Assembly (NCBI RefSeq): GCF_022836435.1
Contig: NZ_BQXC01000001.1
Coordinates: 1,438,121 to 1,502,120, forward strand
Direction: 5' to 3'
DNA: 64,000 nucleotides
Source: Nitrosomonas sp. PY1
GTDB taxonomy: Bacteria > Pseudomonadota > Gammaproteobacteria > Burkholderiales > Nitrosomonadaceae
Shown piece by piece: positions 56,870 through 64,000 of this stretch. Below the pieces are notes generated by a model. The model saw only the letters and a list, made by a program, of their open reading frames with translations, did no database searches and was not told where the DNA came from. A program made the position numbers and the translations under genes. How positions within the stretch are numbered: the stretch's first letter is position 1; the number at the start of each line of letters is the position of its first letter.

Positions 56870-57487
56870 TTAATCCAAATCACTTTCTCGAATAATACGA
56901 GCAAGATCGAGAAAATTTTGCGCACCGGTTTTATACATAATATGCGATTTATAAATTTCCACGGTGCGATGACTGATTCCCAGACACGAAGCAGTTTCTT
57001 TATTTGAAAGCCCTTGTATCGCTAAAACCATGACTTCACGTTCGCGTTTGGTTAGCTTCGCCAAGCGCGACGTCATTTCCTCGTTACGTACCAGGGCACT
57101 GACTCTTTTTTCCGCTTCTGAAAAAGCAATGTTTATGCTGCTAAGTAATTTTTCTCGTATTACAGGTTTTGTCAAAAAATCTAGTGCGCCAGCTTTCATG
57201 GCTCTCACACTCATCGGGATATCGCCATGCCCTGTCAGAAAAATAATGGGTAATACAATTTTTCGCCGCGATAATTCTTCCTGAAACTGCAATCCATCCA
57301 TCAACGGCATTTGTATATCCACAATGATACAGCCCAAAAAACTTGCGTGGTAAACACTTAGAAATGCTCTTGCGCTAGCGAATGACTGAACGCTCATACC
57401 TGCCTGTTCAATCATCATAGCAAGGGAATCCCGCACGGCTATATCGTCATCTATAATAAAAACACTTGGTTTATTATACGTATTCAT
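56870..57487 (-). CDS. FixJ/NarL-type response regulator
   Basis: A 205-residue response regulator. The receiver domain (1-125) has acidic IIDDD, phospho-acceptor Asp57 in CIIVDIQMPLMDG, and Lys in FLTKPVIREKL; the C-terminal LuxR-type helix-turn-helix is LTKREREVMVLAIQGLSNKETASCLGISHRTVEIYKSHIM. The order and length are those of FixJ-like regulators. Its ATG overlaps the end of the upstream kinase gene by four bases (ATGA), so both are translationally coupled. The pair is divergent from the bicarbonate-transporter gene sbtA, which is a likely target. Confidence 0.93.
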   Translation of the reverse strand: MNTYNKPSVFIIDDDIAVRDSLAMMIEQAGMSVQSFASARAFLSVYHASFLGCIIVDIQMPLMDGLQFQEELSRRKIVLPIIFLTGHGDIPMSVRAMKAGALDFLTKPVIREKLLSSINIAFSEAEKRVSALVRNEEMTSRLAKLTKREREVMVLAIQGLSNKETASCLGISHRTVEIYKSHIMYKTGAQNFLDLARIIRESDLD

Positions 57488-58980
57488 AATGTAAAAGGTA
57501 GCGTGAAATGGAATTTAGTTCCAGCTTGAGTATTGCAATTCACCCAAAGCTGTCCTCCATTGATTTCAATTAAAGCCCGGCTAATGGGAAGCCCCATGCC
57601 GATACCTGTTGGTTTTGTGGTAAAAAATGGTTCAAAAATTCGTTCCGCAATTAAAGTATCAAACCCCGATCCATTGTCTTGCACGGTTACTAGCGCCATT
57701 CGCGTATCCATCGTAATATGCATGGCGGTTGTAATTGTTAGTGTTGGTGATTCAATAGCATGCATGGCTTCAATAGCATTTCTGAACAGATTAACCAGAA
57801 CTTTCTGTACTTGATTACGGTTACATTGAACATCTGGAAGATCTGGTTGCAGATTCAGTACCGGATCAAATTCGCCATAATTATCAAAATTGACAATACT
57901 TAATGCGTCATTGATAAGCTCATTGAGATTCGACCGTTCGGTAATCAGTTTTCCTTTTTGTAGAAAAGCCATGAGTTCATGCAAGCTTCTACCAGCACGC
58001 TGCGCTTGACTAACACAGCCATCCAGCGCTCGCTTTAAATCATTTGAATTAGGAACTTTGTTATGCAGCTCATGCAGCGCCACTTCGCTATAAGCGGAAA
58101 TGGCCGCGAGTGGTTGATTGAGCTCATGAGCAATTGCGGAAGCCGTCAGTGAGGCCACTTGTTGTTTAAAGATGTTTTCTGTTTCGTTACGTTGCACTTG
58201 CAATCTTTTCTGTAGATTTTTTTGATCGGTTATATCTCGTGTAACGCCAATGAGTCGGTAGGGTTGATTATTTTCAAAATAAACTCGCCCTCGTGCAGCT
58301 ATCCAGCGTGTAATCCCATTAACAGAATTGACGACACGATATTCCACTTCGAATTCACCACTGCTGTTCGGATCCATTGCACGATTAATGGCAGACTGCC
58401 TAGAAACACGATCTTCCGGATGAATTCTAGCGATAAATTCGTCATAACTTACGGTTTTGCTCGCACGCTTGCCCCATAACATGCTCATTTGCTCGTCCCA
58501 ATAAACGATATTGTGTTTGAAATCGTAATCAAAAATACCCAACCCTGCTGCCTGCTTTGCTAGGCGTAATCGTTCTTCACTGGCACGAAGCGCTTCTTCA
58601 GCCTCTATTCGACGAGATGCCACGCTGAATGTAATAAGAACATACAACTTTTGTTTTAGTTTAATAGGGCTAAAACCGGTATCCAGTAATATTTCTTTAC
58701 GATTACGATCTTGTACAGCGAATCCATTACCGGCGCTGATTGGATGTTTGAGCGGGGTGTTTAAAAATAGCTCTCGATAGTGGTGATACTGCTTGCGATA
58801 CCTTGGAACTATCAAAAATTCGATGTTTTTCCCTTCAAGCTCATCCTTGCTATAACCAAATATCGCTTGTGCCATCGGATTCACCTGCACAATTTGACTT
58901 GAATCATCAATTAGCAGCAGCGCATCCACTGCTGCATCAAAGAATGTTTCAAAGCTTAATTGTTTGAGTTCATGAATCAC
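57484..58980 (-). CDS. PAS-domain sensor histidine kinase (FixL-like)
   Basis: A 498-residue soluble kinase with two PAS domains (about 8-125, FFDAAVDALLLIDDSSQIVQVN; and 140-255, GLGIFDYDFKHNIVYWDEQMSML), HisKA with His285 in AIAHELNQPLAAISAYSE, and HATPase (QVQKVLVNLFRNAIEAM, VQDNGSGFD, GIGMGLPISRALIEINGG). No transmembrane helix is apparent, so it senses a cytoplasmic cue. FixL-type haem binding cannot be read from the sequence. It is coupled to the FixJ-like regulator, and its position opposite sbtA suggests sensing of inorganic carbon or redox state, which is inference. Confidence 0.92.
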   Translation of the reverse strand: MIHELKQLSFETFFDAAVDALLLIDDSSQIVQVNPMAQAIFGYSKDELEGKNIEFLIVPRYRKQYHHYRELFLNTPLKHPISAGNGFAVQDRNRKEILLDTGFSPIKLKQKLYVLITFSVASRRIEAEEALRASEERLRLAKQAAGLGIFDYDFKHNIVYWDEQMSMLWGKRASKTVSYDEFIARIHPEDRVSRQSAINRAMDPNSSGEFEVEYRVVNSVNGITRWIAARGRVYFENNQPYRLIGVTRDITDQKNLQKRLQVQRNETENIFKQQVASLTASAIAHELNQPLAAISAYSEVALHELHNKVPNSNDLKRALDGCVSQAQRAGRSLHELMAFLQKGKLITERSNLNELINDALSIVNFDNYGEFDPVLNLQPDLPDVQCNRNQVQKVLVNLFRNAIEAMHAIESPTLTITTAMHITMDTRMALVTVQDNGSGFDTLIAERIFEPFFTTKPTGIGMGLPISRALIEINGGQLWVNCNTQAGTKFHFTLPFTL

Positions 58981-59436
58981 ATTTAATTCTCACTAAATAA
59001 CATTCAGCATTTTTTAAAGCTTACGCCAAAAAAACGTACATTTCTATGAATCTTCCAATGTATTAGGGTTTTACCATAGGTATTTATACGAATATTGCTA
59101 GCTATTTTTCTTAGGTACTATCCTTGTACGAATGGATATGACGACATTTAGTGGAAATTTACTTTATTCGAAGCTCACTTTAACCGTAAGGGATCAAAAA
59201 TTTAAAAACACCTCGAAAATGAACAGGTAGAGTCGGAATACGAACCTATAAATCTCAAATCGAGTTTATTTACAAATGTAAAAATTCATTGAGAAACCGT
59301 GCTACAGCAGAAGGTAGTTAACCCAATGATAGCTGTATTTTTTTAACATACGAATCAATCTAAACACCGCATTTCGAAGGGAAATGTAAATTGATTACTT
59401 TCATTCAATTAATACAATAATGAGGAAAATATAAAA
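58981..59436. promoter_or_regulatory. Divergent control region of the kinase/regulator pair and sbtA
   Basis: 456 bp without a gene. A TACC-ATA-GGTA inverted repeat (59074-59084) and a GTAC/GTAC pair near 59117-59129 (TTAGGTACTATCCTTGTAC) are candidate binding sites for the LuxR-type regulator. AATGAGGAAAATATAAAA is the ribosome-binding region of sbtA. Confidence 0.4.
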
Positions 59437-60441
59437 ATGTCACTCTCCAGCCTTCTCGTACCAGCAATATTATTTTTCGCTCTGGGAATGTTCGCTTGCA
59501 TAATCAAGTCTGATTTGAAATTCCCACCTGATATGCACAAGATGATTGTGATTTACTTGTTGATCGGTATCGGGCTTCATGGCGGCAAAGAGCTTGCCGC
59601 ATCTCATCTGGCAGACGCTATTCCTGCAGTATGGGCAGCACTAGGATTTGGTGTAGGCTTACCCATCATTGCTTATATAATCTTACGTTGGCTCGGAAAA
59701 ATTGATCCTTTAAATTCCGCAGCCATTTCTGCACACTATGGTTCAGTAAGCGCAGGAACCTACATGACCGCAGTCGCATTCTTGGGAGGGATTGGTGTGA
59801 CTTATGAACCCTACCCTGTAATTATGTTGGCTATTATGGAGTCACCAGCGATCATGATTGGCTTAGTACTCGCCGGTTACTCTCGAAGGATCATGGGCGC
59901 ATCGAGTGAGACATCCACAGCAGCTAAAAAAGGAATGATGAAGCATTTGTTAATCGATGCTTTTACAAACGGTAGTATTTTGCTGCTGTTCGGTTCCATG
60001 GCAATTGGTGCAGCGGTTTCCGAAGCCAGCTACCACAAGATTGAACCGTTCTTTGAGCTTATTTTTATGGGTGCGCTATGCATCTTTCTCTGTGACATGG
60101 GAATGGAAGCAGGTAAAAGGCTATCGGAATTCAAATCAGTAGGCGTCTTCCTTGTTAGTTTTGGGATTGCTATGCCATTGATTGGCGCGGCATGCGGATT
60201 AGTCGTTGGACATTTCGTCTTAGGTTATTCAGTGGGGGGCATTACATTGGTGACGGTATTGGCAGCCAGTTGTTCCTACATTGCGGTCCCTCCGGCAATG
60301 CGACTTGCGGTTCCTGAAGCTAATCCATCGTTCTATCTGACTTTATCGCTTGGAGTAACCTTTCCATTTAATGTAGTAGTTGGTATCCCTACTTATTATG
60401 CAGCAGCCCAATATCTGCATGAAAGTTATTATCCTTGGTAA
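59437..60441 (+). CDS. sbtA: SbtA-type sodium-dependent bicarbonate transporter
   Basis: A 334-residue inner-membrane protein with about ten transmembrane helices, of the SbtA/DUF897 family, which in cyanobacteria imports bicarbonate with sodium as part of the CO2-concentrating mechanism. Typical segments include VPAILFFALGMFACIIKSDLKFP, IGIGLHGGKELA, AAISAHYGSVSAGTYMTAVAFL, IMLAIMESPAIMIGLVLA and YIAVPPAMRLAVPEANPSFYLTLSLGVTFPFNV. The next gene encodes a P-II-like protein, a constant companion of sbtA. Together they would raise internal bicarbonate for the RuBisCO encoded at 21 kb. Confidence 0.93.
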   Translation: MSLSSLLVPAILFFALGMFACIIKSDLKFPPDMHKMIVIYLLIGIGLHGGKELAASHLADAIPAVWAALGFGVGLPIIAYIILRWLGKIDPLNSAAISAHYGSVSAGTYMTAVAFLGGIGVTYEPYPVIMLAIMESPAIMIGLVLAGYSRRIMGASSETSTAAKKGMMKHLLIDAFTNGSILLLFGSMAIGAAVSEASYHKIEPFFELIFMGALCIFLCDMGMEAGKRLSEFKSVGVFLVSFGIAMPLIGAACGLVVGHFVLGYSVGGITLVTVLAASCSYIAVPPAMRLAVPEANPSFYLTLSLGVTFPFNVVVGIPTYYAAAQYLHESYYPW

Positions 60442-60596
60442 GGTTTGTTTCTAACATTTGGCAGTTGATTGTAACAATAATCTATCAACTGCCGGATGTG
60501 TCTAAAAAATGCAATCTATAAGAATTGAATGACTCTAATAGTTTTCGAAGTCTGAAAAACAGGAATATATACATAAACTTTCTTTTGGAGATAATT

Positions 60597-60926
60597 ATGC
60601 CACTAGGATCTGAAATTTTAAAAAAAATGAAACGCATTGAGATCGTCATTAACGAGGATTCTCTTGAGGAAATGTTGGAATTGCTGCGAAATGTTGATGT
60701 TCGCGGATACACTGTTATAAAAGGTGTTGGAGGATTAGGCTCAACCGGTGAGCGAGATCCAGATGCTTTTGCTTTGGAGCAATCGAACGCTTTTTTAGTA
60801 TTAACATGCGAAGAAGCCCAAGCCGATAAGATTGTTCTGAAATTGCAACCCGAGCTAAAGAACTTTGGAGGGATGTGTGTGCTAACTGATTGCCATTGGG
60901 TTCTAGGACCAAAAGCATCTTATTAA
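60597..60926 (+). CDS. sbtB: SbtB-like P-II-family regulatory protein
   Basis: A P-II-like trimeric regulator of about 110 residues expected to bind SbtA and gate bicarbonate uptake in response to adenylate nucleotides. I use ATG at 60597, preceded by TTGGAGAT; the frame extends to 60525 without support. Family-like segments are MKRIEIVINEDSLEEMLELLRNVDVRGYTVIKGVGGLGS, the T-loop-like region GERDPDAFALEQSN, and FLVLTCEEAQADKIVLKLQPELKNFGGMCVLTDCHWV. It follows sbtA by 155 bp on the same strand. Confidence 0.88.
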   Translation: MPLGSEILKKMKRIEIVINEDSLEEMLELLRNVDVRGYTVIKGVGGLGSTGERDPDAFALEQSNAFLVLTCEEAQADKIVLKLQPELKNFGGMCVLTDCHWVLGPKASY

Positions 60927-60947
60927 TGAAGATTAAAATAAATTGTT

Positions 60948-61038
60948 GGAGACCTTTGCAAAAACCTTTTGATACATCTTCAGGTTACTGTTTTTATTGA
61001 TATTAAGTTTCAAGAAATGAGGTTTTGCAAAGGCCTCT
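60948..61038. repeat. MITE-like repeat with IS5-type ends, copy 1
   Basis: 91 bp with terminal inverted repeats GGAGACCTTTGCAAAA...TTTTGCAAAGGCCTCT. GAGACCTTTGCAAAA resembles the ends of IS5-family elements, so this looks like a miniature, non-coding derivative. A decayed relative is at about 61654-61723. Confidence 0.65.
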
Positions 61039-61845
61039 GTATGTCTCTCATGCAAAATGCTCAAACTCCTCTCTGGGGAGTTTAGAGTCGCGCAACTCTC
61101 TGAGAATTCATATTATCCTCATCGAAATATGGAGAATCAGTCACTTCTTGGCTTGGCGGTACTATTACTTGATAAACCAACTACCGTGGTCTGACGTTGG
61201 CATTGAAGAATGGCTTGTACTTGCTTTTGAATAAAGATCATCAGAAAGTAGTAAAGGAAGTGGGCATCAATGACAAGATTCTCCTTTAGTGTTTTCGACA
61301 CAGCACTATGCGGTTGTTGCGGGTCGGCTTCTTTGTATTTGCCGATCCGCCTAGTTGGTTTCCTTGCTGTGTTTGAAGCATACACTCAACTTCAGTGGTG
61401 ACGAATAGATCATTCGATGATCGGAAAATGTCGTAACAGTATTTCAACGGCCAGAAGCACTACGCACCGAAGAACCATTTAGTTTTGATTTTCCTCATTC
61501 CTCATTCGACTCCAATTTGGTTTGATCAAATTTTCTCAATGCATTTTCTTTGCTAAGTAACTCTAATAACACTCATCAAACTCAGTGATGTTTTTAACAC
61601 GGCAGTATCTAAGCGTTTTTTTACTAAGCATAATTTTTACGAAGATCCTTTGGAGACCACTCAATATATTGTTTTTATTAGCATTAAGTTCCAATAAATA
61701 GCGTTTCGCAAAGTTTCCTAAGTGTTTCACCTTAGGTAGTCACCCGAATTTTTCCACCTTATATTTCGAAGTATATTCAAAAACATTAACCGACAATATT
61801 GGATTTGTGATTTGGCATAACATAATTATAAAGGAGAAGATCTAT
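61039..61845. other. Intergenic region with decayed repeats
   Basis: About 800 bp between sbtB and the porin gene with no supported gene. Short frames at 61025-61234 (plus) and 61137-61385 (minus) have no family resemblance. The right part holds the second repeat copy and the porin promoter; AAAGGAGAAG near 61830 is the porin ribosome-binding site. Confidence 0.5.
61654..61723. repeat. MITE-like repeat, decayed copy 2
   Basis: Shares GGAGACC at the left, TGTTTTTATT...ATTAAGTT in the middle and a degraded TTTCGCAAAG at the right with the copy at 60948-61038; the left-end TTTGCAAAA has been lost. Confidence 0.5.
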
Positions 61846-63363
61846 ATGTCCCCCCCTAGAAGTAGCCTCACTTACGGAATTGCCTTATTGCTGATGGGAT
61901 TTTTATCGAGCAACGATTCACTCGCAGCTGCAATAGAGGATACGAAAAAGAAGAAACCTAATCGAACACAAGTTGCTAATGCGGATGTAAAAAAACTCGA
62001 TCAAGTACCAGTTATTGCGCAAAACCCTACAACCGGGAGCGCAAGATCATTCAGCACAACAGAATCACCCGGGCGTACAGTGTTTGATTTCGATAACCTA
62101 CCACATTTGATGGAAGAACATAAAACTCCGCTAGCGGCACTTATGCCTGATTGGCTCAATGTAGCCATTGAGCATCGGACACGATATTCCTTATATGACA
62201 ATGGTTTTACTCGAAATATTCCCGGCTTTAACGACATGGTTCATCAGCGCACAAGGTTTTTATTTGAAGTCTTTAAGGCTACGGATCCCCTGAAGTTTAC
62301 GTTAGAACTCACAGATATCCGCGCACCACTCGCTAATTATGGTCAAGCTCATTCAAATGTTTTCGCCAACCACTTTGATTTTACCCAACTTCACGTTGGT
62401 TTGAATTCTCAAAACTTTCTGGGAACAGGGTATGCCGCCAAGTTCGAGGTTGGGCGTTTTGTTATGGATTATGGTGAAGCGCGTTTGATTGGTGGACATC
62501 GGTGGGGTACTTTATCGCCTACCTTCGACGGCATGGTATTCACGGTCGGCAATGAACGAGAGAAATGGGGATTGCGTGTATTCGGTACGCGCCCGGTTAA
62601 TCGTGAGCCGACGCATCTCGATTGGAATACTCCGGCAACATACTTTTCAGGTGCGCAAATTACCAACCGCGATATATCCTGGGCTAATGTAGATGCTTAT
62701 TTTTTCCAGTTAAATGAAGGTAATAAAATGAGGCAGCGTAATTTATCAACGACAGGTTTCCGATTGTTTGCCAAACCCGTTACCGGTAAACTAGATTATG
62801 AAATCGAATCCATGTATCAGTTTGGCGATACTCGTGACAAACACCTTTTTGCGCATCGTCATCATGGCGAGGTGGGTTATTCCTTCAAAACAGCTATGCC
62901 TTTCCGCCTGATTTATTTGTTCGATTATGCTTCCGGAGACCGTGACCCTGACAAGAATTTTGATATTTTGTATGCAAAGCGACGAGTGGAATATGGGCCA
63001 ACCGGAATGTTTGGACCATTCTTCCCTTCCAATCTTATGTCACCCGTAGGTTTTCGTGCAACGCTGATACCAACGCCAACGGTCAAACTTACAATGTCGC
63101 ATCGCGCCTATTGGCTGGCTGATAAACATGGCGCTTATGTCGGTAGCGGTCTGCAAGATACAACCGGTAGAGCAGGAACTTTTCTGGGTAACATGCTTGA
63201 TGTCAGTGTTGGTTGGGATCCGCAATGGAGTTATTTGAAACGCGTAAGTTTTGATGTCGGTTACAGTCATATATTCAAAGGTGATTACTTCGATAAAGTG
63301 GCACAAAGCCCAGGTTCGGCTGACACCAATTATGGATACATGATGACGACTATCAGATTCTAA
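61846..63363 (+). CDS. Alginate-export-type outer-membrane porin
   Basis: About 505 residues from ATG 61846, preceded by AAAGGAGAAG. Signal peptide: LTYGIALLLMGFLSSNDSLAA. A basic linker (KKKKPNRTQVANADVKK) precedes an 18-stranded-type barrel of the alginate-export (AlgE/OprD-related) family: WLNVAIEHRTRYSLYDNGF, FLFEVFKATDPLKFTLELTDIRAPL, FEVGRFVMDYGEARLIGGHRWG and FRLIYLFDYASGDRDPDKNFD. The last residue is Phe, as in outer-membrane barrels. The substrate need not be alginate; its place beside sbtA-sbtB would allow a role in anion or bicarbonate entry, but that is inference. Confidence 0.85.
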   Translation: MSPPRSSLTYGIALLLMGFLSSNDSLAAAIEDTKKKKPNRTQVANADVKKLDQVPVIAQNPTTGSARSFSTTESPGRTVFDFDNLPHLMEEHKTPLAALMPDWLNVAIEHRTRYSLYDNGFTRNIPGFNDMVHQRTRFLFEVFKATDPLKFTLELTDIRAPLANYGQAHSNVFANHFDFTQLHVGLNSQNFLGTGYAAKFEVGRFVMDYGEARLIGGHRWGTLSPTFDGMVFTVGNEREKWGLRVFGTRPVNREPTHLDWNTPATYFSGAQITNRDISWANVDAYFFQLNEGNKMRQRNLSTTGFRLFAKPVTGKLDYEIESMYQFGDTRDKHLFAHRHHGEVGYSFKTAMPFRLIYLFDYASGDRDPDKNFDILYAKRRVEYGPTGMFGPFFPSNLMSPVGFRATLIPTPTVKLTMSHRAYWLADKHGAYVGSGLQDTTGRAGTFLGNMLDVSVGWDPQWSYLKRVSFDVGYSHIFKGDYFDKVAQSPGSADTNYGYMMTTIRF

Positions 63364-63469
63364 AGGGTATGCGTGACGCTATTGGCTCAATATAGTTAAA
63401 TATTTGTTAAACCTGAACAGTATAAAAAGAGTTAGTAATTATGAACATTACATACAAGGAGTTTATAGC

Positions 63470-63717
63470 ATGAGTGGAAAGAAAATTATCGACACAAAAA
63501 AACTTGCTGGTATGGCCTGTAACGATACGTTAGGAGAATTGAATAAGCAAGGCATTGCGAGGAGAAAGGAATCGGACCTAAAGCTACTATTTTTGACCAC
63601 ATGAGTAGTACAGAATTTAACGATGAATTCATGAGAAAGGTAGCTTTAATTTTTGATCACATGAGTAGTACAGAATTATCGATTAGTAACTACTTGAACC
63701 GAAATCGAAGAAAAATT
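63470..63717 (+). pseudogene. Small gene with internal duplication and a frameshift
   Basis: ATG at 63470, with AAGGAG upstream, opens MSGKKIIDTKKLAGMACNDTLG...GIARRKE and ends at 63604. The next frame, from about 63559, continues with EEKGIGPKATIFDHMSSTEFNDE, FMRKVALIFDHMSSTEL and a basic tail to a stop near 63739. DHMSSTE occurs twice, reflecting a DNA duplication. I infer a decayed gene of about 85-90 codons rather than two genes. No family is recognised. Confidence 0.4.
63589..63677 (+). repeat. Tandem-like direct repeat in the small gene
   Basis: TTTTTGAYCACATGAGTAGTACAGAATT occurs at about 63590-63616 and again at 63650-63677, 61 bp apart and differing at one base. This looks like a recent local duplication. 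Confidence 0.75.
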
Positions 63718-63772
63718 GCGGTGCAAAAATATTCAAGATAAAGTTGATATAGCTTCTCACTTATTGATTGAA

Positions 63773-63849
<77 letters not shown>

Positions 63850-64000
63850 AACAGAAAATTATAGCAAACTAGAAAACTTACTTTATAAAAAACTTACTTT
63901 AAAGAATTTATTGCCAGTTGAAAGTACTATGAAGAAAGAATAGACATGATGCTTCTAACCTGATGTCGAATATAGTTTAAATCTACTGTGGACATCGAAG

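Noticed and set aside
57484..58980. Oxygen-sensing FixL with haem
   Set aside because: The PAS domains are clear, but a haem-binding His could not be established from the sequence, so only a FixL-like architecture is stated.
61137..61385. 82-codon minus-strand frame that might be an IS5 transposase relic
   Set aside because: No catalytic motif or recognisable block; only the flanking repeats look IS5-like.

Overview
The window looks like a chromosomal segment of an autotrophic betaproteobacterium close to Nitrosomonas. It carries a complete form IA RuBisCO cluster (cbbR, cbbL, cbbS, cbbQ, cbbO), phosphoribulokinase, an SbtA-type bicarbonate transporter with its P-II-like partner, and ordinary housekeeping genes (his, pur, nadB, uvrD, ppa, rdgC). 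No ammonia-oxidation gene lies in the window, so the genus is an inference from gene content and style.

Layout. 1-5480: histidine genes (hisG, partial hisD), iron superoxide dismutase, ExbD and a purEKC operon. 5546-8519: two divergent paralogous secreted glycoside-hydrolase-like proteins; the rightward one follows a convincing GEMM-I cyclic-di-GMP riboswitch. 8553-19952: BON lipoprotein, nadB, DUF2007 protein, rdgC, sorbosone-dehydrogenase-like propeller, uvrD, phosphoribulokinase, pyrophosphatase and an SGNH-like protein. 20095-26828: Calvin-cycle cluster with a strong terminator between cbbS and cbbQ. 27404-32640: accessory zone with two IS3-family elements, one inserted into or joined to a relic of a third, an IS6-family fragment and a small membrane protein.

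32655-43774: a signalling and iron block. A TonB-dependent receptor, a YfiR-like periplasmic protein, a hybrid histidine kinase with HPt domain and a GGDEF/EAL response regulator lie on the minus strand. Divergently, behind a Fur-like box, lie an imelysin and a di-haem DUF1111 protein, both with a similar extra N-terminal domain.

43869-56714: a mobile, secretion-related region. Two sibling, defective IS6-family copies flank a large membrane protein gene broken by an in-frame TAG. One copy has run into the 3' end of an HlyC-like acyltransferase gene. Next come a short RTX protein and a 1060-residue STAND ATPase/SARP-type regulator, then three small secreted-protein genes on the other strand. 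The RTX promoter and the first of the small secreted-protein genes share an operator-like pair of heptamers with an 11-bp period, as expected for a SARP-type activator, so I infer one regulon. A nearly intact IS6 copy closes the region.

56870-64000: a FixLJ-like two-component pair divergent from sbtA-sbtB, two copies of an IS5-like miniature repeat, an alginate-export-type porin, a decayed small gene with an internal duplication, and tRNA-Pro(GGG).

The best candidates for something new are the SARP/STAND-RTX-HlyC-small secreted protein regulon, the IS6-flanked membrane protein with an extracytoplasmic binding-protein-like half, and the c-di-GMP riboswitch on a secreted glycosidase-like gene.
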